From: RGIG6353 sp045660745
GTDB taxonomy: Bacteria; Bacillota; Clostridia; Oscillospirales; SIG627
Assembly: GCA_045660745.1 (NCBI GenBank)
Contig: JAZREJ010000031.1
Location: forward strand, 1-43,205
Length of the DNA stretch: 43,205 bases
Reading direction: 5' to 3'
Shown here in pieces: positions 39,565 through 43,205 of this stretch; the stretch's first letter is position 1; each line of letters begins with the position of its first letter. The notes below the pieces were generated by a model. It had not been told where the DNA came from. It worked only from the letters and a program-made list of their open reading frames with translations, and searched no databases. The translations under genes and the position numbers were made by a program.

Positions 39565-42500
39565 TCAGAACATCGTTATCTGATTTGTTTCGGGGAGGGT
39601 TGCGAGTATTCCGTGCGTGGAAAGTGTCTCGACAACGGCTTTCGTTATACCCGCCTTGATGCGAAGATCCTCCACAGAAATTACGTCCCCCGTGCTCATG
39701 GCACGCTCAATACTTTCAGCCGCACTTTCTCCAACTCCCGGAAGGGAGGAGAAGGGTAGTCTGATTCCGCCGTCCTCGGGCACAAAGGCAAACGCCTTTG
39801 ATTTCGTAAGGTCGATTGGAAGAAATTCAATTCCTCGTGCAAGACACTCGTTTGCAAGTAAGAGGGTGGGGATTAGGGAGGTCTCCTTGGCGGAGGCATC
39901 ATAGCCCTTGGCGCGTATTTCCGCAATGTGGTTGCGGATACCCGCACGTCCCTTCATTACAATGCTTGCATCAAAGCCACCCGGAGCCGCCGTGAAGAAG
40001 CCCGCATAGAACGCGATGGGCATGTGCACCTTGTACCATCCAAGCCGTATAGCACTGGTGACGTAGGCTGCGGCGTGCGCCTTGGGAAACATGTATTTTA
40101 TCTTTTTGCAGGATGTAATATACCAGTCGGGAACGTTCTTTTCCCTCATTTTTGCCTCTTCCTCGGGGGTAAGACCCTTACCCTTTCTTACCTTCTCCAT
40201 TATTTTGAAGGCGTCCGAGTTGTCAAGACCGTAGCGAATAAGGTCAAGCATGATACCGTCACGGGTTCCTATAACCTGAGAAATGTCACACACGCCGTCA
40301 CGGATAAGCTCTTGGGCATTTCCGAGCCAAACGTCGGTGCCGTGAGTAAGACCCGATATCTGCAAGAGGTCGGCAAAGTTTTTCGGCTTTGATTCGATAA
40401 GAACCTGCTGAACGAAGCTTGTTGAAAGCTCGGGAAGTCCGAAGGTACCAAGCTCCGAGTCGATATCCTCGGGCGTGACTCCGAGAGGCTTTGTGGAGCG
40501 GAAGAGCTCGTAGACCTCCGGGTCATTCATGGGCACGTCCATAACGTTTGTGTTCGAGTAGGTCTCGATAGCTTTGTACTTGGTTGGAATATCGTGTCCG
40601 AGCTCGTCGAGCTTTAGGATGGTATCGTGAAGATAGGAGAACGCAAAGTGGGTGGTGATGATGTCCGAATCCGGGTCGTCAGCGGGGTGCTGAACGGGGG
40701 TGAATTCGTAAACACTGTTCTCTCGCGGGACAACGATGATACCGCCGGGATGCTGACCGGTGGTACGCTTGACACCGACGCAGCCTTGAGCAAGGCGGTT
40801 TGTTTCAGCCTTGGACATTGTAAGCCCGTGAGTCTCAAGGTATTTCAAAACGTAGCCGTAGGCGGTCTTTTCCGCAAGAGTACCGAGGGTTCCCGCGCGG
40901 AACACGTTTTCACTTCCGAAAAGCTCTTCAGTGTACTTATGTACTCTGCCCTGTACCTCGCCCGAGAAGTTGAGGTCGATATCAGGGGACTTGTCTCCGT
41001 AGAAGCCGAGGAAGGTCTCAAACGGGATATCGTGACCGTCGTTCTTCATGAGAGTGTTGCACTTAGGACAGTTCTTGTCAGGCAGGTCAAAGCCCGAGCC
41101 GACACTTCCGTCGGTTATAAATTCGCTGTATTTGCATTCGGGGCAATAGTAATGGGGCGGAAGCGGGTTTACCTCTGAGATTCCTGACATGGAGGCAACG
41201 AACGACGAGCCTACAGATCCTCGCGAGCCTACAAGATATCCCTGACTCTCGCTGTAGCTTACAAGCTTTTGTGCGATGATATACAGAACGGCGTAACCGT
41301 TTTTGATAATGGAGGTAAGCTCACGGTCAAGTCTGTTGTGTACTATTTCGGGAAGCGGGTCGCCGTACATGGACTTCGCCTTTGCCCAGCACATATTCTG
41401 CAGATCCTCCTCAGCACCCTCAAGATTCGGGGTAAAGGTACCCTTGGGGATTGGGCGTATCTCCTCGTCTACCATGTCCGCAATGAGGTTGGTATTGGTG
41501 ATGACCACCTTGCGTGCGGTCTCGGGTGTAAGATAGGAGAATTCCGAGAGCATCTCGTCGGTAGTTCTGAAGTAGAGAGGATTGGGACGGTCGGCATCGT
41601 TGAATTTTGGCGCGATGAGAATACGGCGGTAAATTTCATCCTGTCGGTTTAAAAAGTGTGCATCACACGTTGCAACGACGGGCTTGCCCATTTTCTCGCC
41701 GAGGTCAACTATCATACGGTTTATCTCAATAAGCTTTGCCATGTCGGGCACAGTGCCGTTTTCTATCATAAAGGAGTTGTTTGAAAGAGGCTGTATTTCG
41801 AGGTAATCGTAGAAATCTGCAATCTTTTTAAGGTCTGCCTCGTTTTTACCCGATAAAATTGCCTGATAAAGCTCGCCTGCCTCGCACGCAGAGCCTATTA
41901 TAAGTCCCTCGCGGTGACGCTCAATGAGGGTCTTGGGGATTCTCGGCTGACGGTGGAAGTAGTCAAGATAGGAGGCGGAAACAAGCTTGTAAAGATTCAT
42001 CATACCCGTCTGATTCTTGACAAGTATTATCATGTGGTAGGGGCGAAGTCTCTTGGGGTCACTCTTTTCGGACATGGCGAGCACCATGTCCGAAAGGGTG
42101 GAAACGCCCTCTTTTCGAAGGGTCTCGGTCATACAGCGGAATATTTTTGCAAGCATTTCCGCATCGTCGCACGCCCTGTGGTGATTAAAGCTTTCGAGCC
42201 CGTAAAATTCCTGAAGGGAGTCAAGCTTATGCTTTTTGAGTTCGGGATTAAGGTGGCGTGAAAGGGCTACCGTGTCAAGATAGGTGTTCGGAAAATCAAA
42301 GCCGTTCTTTTCACATACCTGCTTGATAAAGCTTGTGTCAAAGTTTGCGTTATGTGCAACGAGTATCGCGTCCTCGGAGAACTTGAGAAAGTCCTTGACG
42401 GTCTCGGGAACGGGCGGTGCATCCTTTACCATGTCGTCGGTAATACCGGTAAGACGCACGATGTTTTCGGGAATAGGCATTTCGGGATTTGCAAAGGTGG

Positions 42501-43205
42501 AAAAACGGTCGATTATCTCACCTCCGCGCATTCTGACCGCACCTATTTCGGTGATGGCACAGGTGAGAGGGGAAAGACCCGTTGTTTCTATATCAAATAT
42601 AACGAAATCGTCCTTTTCAAAGTTGGCGTTAGCATCTCCGTACACTGCCCTTGCGGTATCGTCAACGTAGTAGGCTTCAAGTCCGTAGATGACCTTCATG
42701 CCCAGCTTTTCAGCCGCAAGCATGGCATCGGGGAAGCCTTGCACGTTTCCGTGGTCGGTGATGGCGACAGCACGGTGTCCCCACTTGTGCGCGGTCTTGA
42801 CGATAACGTCGGGGGGAATTACCGCATCCATTGCAGAAAGCGTGGTGTGAAGATGTAGCTCGACTCGTTTTTCCTCCGCTTCGTCCATTCTGTCGCGGAG
42901 CTTTATTTTGTATATGGCGCGTGGTTTGAGCACGGTTTCCTTGTCAAAGGTATCGTAGCTCGCCTGTCCCACTACCATGAGTGCGTTGCCTGTCTTGAAG
43001 GCATCCTTCGACTCCTTGTACTTATCAACGGCACAGATTATCTTCATGGTGGCAGAGGTCGAGTCGTCACTTATCTGAACAGTTGCGATGGTCTTGTCTC
43101 CCGAACGTGTCTCACGGGAGTCGGAAAAGAATACCTTTCCGCAGACGGTACAAAGCTCCTTCTCCTTAAGGTCGTATACGTTTTTAAGTCGGATCGTAGC
43201 CATGT
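39565..43205 (-). CDS. polC: DNA polymerase III PolC-type, 5' end outside window
   Basis: 1,212 residues from the first Met visible at 43203; the frame is open to the edge. Order seen: OB-fold (about 15-110, CGKVFFSDSRETRSGDKTIA), PHP domain (about 113-200, ELHLHTTLSAMDAVI), DEDDh 3'-5' exonuclease inserted at about 200-370 (FDIETTGLSP, HHRACDDAEM), then the polymerase palm and fingers with GSRGSVGSSFVASMSGISEV, CPECKYSEF/CPKC zinc site, SPDIDLNFSGEVQ and MFPKAHAAAYVTSAIRLGWY. PolC of Firmicutes is about 1,430 residues and starts with a further 200 or so residues before the OB-fold, so this Met is probably internal and the gene continues to the right. It is the main replicative polymerase of low-GC Gram-positives. 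Confidence 0.95.
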   Translation of the reverse strand, partial: MATIRLKNVYDLKEKELCTVCGKVFFSDSRETRSGDKTIATVQISDDSTSATMKIICAVDKYKESKDAFKTGNALMVVGQASYDTFDKETVLKPRAIYKIKLRDRMDEAEEKRVELHLHTTLSAMDAVIPPDVIVKTAHKWGHRAVAITDHGNVQGFPDAMLAAEKLGMKVIYGLEAYYVDDTARAVYGDANANFEKDDFVIFDIETTGLSPLTCAITEIGAVRMRGGEIIDRFSTFANPEMPIPENIVRLTGITDDMVKDAPPVPETVKDFLKFSEDAILVAHNANFDTSFIKQVCEKNGFDFPNTYLDTVALSRHLNPELKKHKLDSLQEFYGLESFNHHRACDDAEMLAKIFRCMTETLRKEGVSTLSDMVLAMSEKSDPKRLRPYHMIILVKNQTGMMNLYKLVSASYLDYFHRQPRIPKTLIERHREGLIIGSACEAGELYQAILSGKNEADLKKIADFYDYLEIQPLSNNSFMIENGTVPDMAKLIEINRMIVDLGEKMGKPVVATCDAHFLNRQDEIYRRILIAPKFNDADRPNPLYFRTTDEMLSEFSYLTPETARKVVITNTNLIADMVDEEIRPIPKGTFTPNLEGAEEDLQNMCWAKAKSMYGDPLPEIVHNRLDRELTSIIKNGYAVLYIIAQKLVSYSESQGYLVGSRGSVGSSFVASMSGISEVNPLPPHYYCPECKYSEFITDGSVGSGFDLPDKNCPKCNTLMKNDGHDIPFETFLGFYGDKSPDIDLNFSGEVQGRVHKYTEELFGSENVFRAGTLGTLAEKTAYGYVLKYLETHGLTMSKAETNRLAQGCVGVKRTTGQHPGGIIVVPRENSVYEFTPVQHPADDPDSDIITTHFAFSYLHDTILKLDELGHDIPTKYKAIETYSNTNVMDVPMNDPEVYELFRSTKPLGVTPEDIDSELGTFGLPELSTSFVQQVLIESKPKNFADLLQISGLTHGTDVWLGNAQELIRDGVCDISQVIGTRDGIMLDLIRYGLDNSDAFKIMEKVRKGKGLTPEEEAKMREKNVPDWYITSCKKIKYMFPKAHAAAYVTSAIRLGWYKVHMPIAFYAGFFTAAPGGFDASIVMKGRAGIRNHIAEIRAKGYDASAKETSLIPTLLLANECLARGIEFLPIDLTKSKAFAFVPEDGGIRLPFSSLPGVGESAAESIERAMSTGDVISVEDLRIKAGITKAVVETLSTHGILATLPETNQITMF

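Noticed and set aside
43201..43205. ATG at 43203 as true polC start
   Set aside because: PolC proteins have about 200 more residues before the OB-fold, and the frame is open to the window edge.

Overview
The window looks like chromosome of an anaerobic, spore-forming member of the Clostridia (low-GC Gram-positive, Oscillospirales/Eubacteriales-like). The evidence is a PolC-type DNA polymerase III, sporulation-type genes (yqfC, yqfD, a YlbJ-like protein), an NfnAB-type ferredoxin/NADPH oxidoreductase, MutS2, AGGAGG ribosome binding sites throughout and sigma-A promoters with 16-17 bp spacers. No species can be named from the sequence alone.

Left part, about 1-19,100, is accessory. It starts with an ECF sigma factor and a membrane-anchored putative anti-sigma factor. 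Divergent from them is an A/T-rich three-gene cassette: a DUF2971 protein, an AlbA_2 (Schlafen-type) protein and a 597-residue protein carrying a HEPN-like RNIVAH motif. This cassette is the best candidate here for an undescribed system, possibly a defence or RNA-targeting module. Next come mobile-element leftovers (TnpV, DUF6809), a DUF3592 membrane protein, a BspA-type leucine-rich-repeat surface protein, and an operon of a 4Fe-4S QueG-like protein, a U32-like protein and an AraC regulator. A 5S rRNA-tRNA-Asn transcription unit with its own promoter follows, then a DUF4838 protein, the SstT transporter and a two-gene phage-like regulatory cassette under a palindromic operator-like site. Three intergenic regions (about 7,460-7,800, 9,800-10,150 and 13,257-13,590) carry the same kind of non-coding element: a shared head sequence followed by strings of short hairpins, two of them ending in near-identical terminators. 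The 3' half of tRNA-Asn is duplicated beside the third.

Right part, about 19,100-43,205, is conserved backbone. The minus strand holds mutS2-recO-era with two membrane proteins, then prs-cinA, then a run from a YlbJ-like gene through a small Cys-rich gene and nfnA-nfnB to ybeY. The plus strand holds yqfC-yqfD-phoH. Genes that are contiguous in Bacillus (yqfC, yqfD, phoH, ybeY, era, recO) are all present within about 12 kb but split into separate operons. Further right are a nucleotidyltransferase fused to a degraded phosphohexomutase, L-rhamnose mutarotase convergent with a UxaA-family dehydratase, a YitT-family membrane protein, a SLOG-fold protein, and polC running off the right edge.

Functional picture: the right half covers replication and repair, ribosome maturation, PRPP synthesis, redox balance and spore formation. 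The left half covers surface display, sugar-related metabolism, signalling and probable conflict or mobile functions. Family names come from recognised motifs and were not confirmed by database search.
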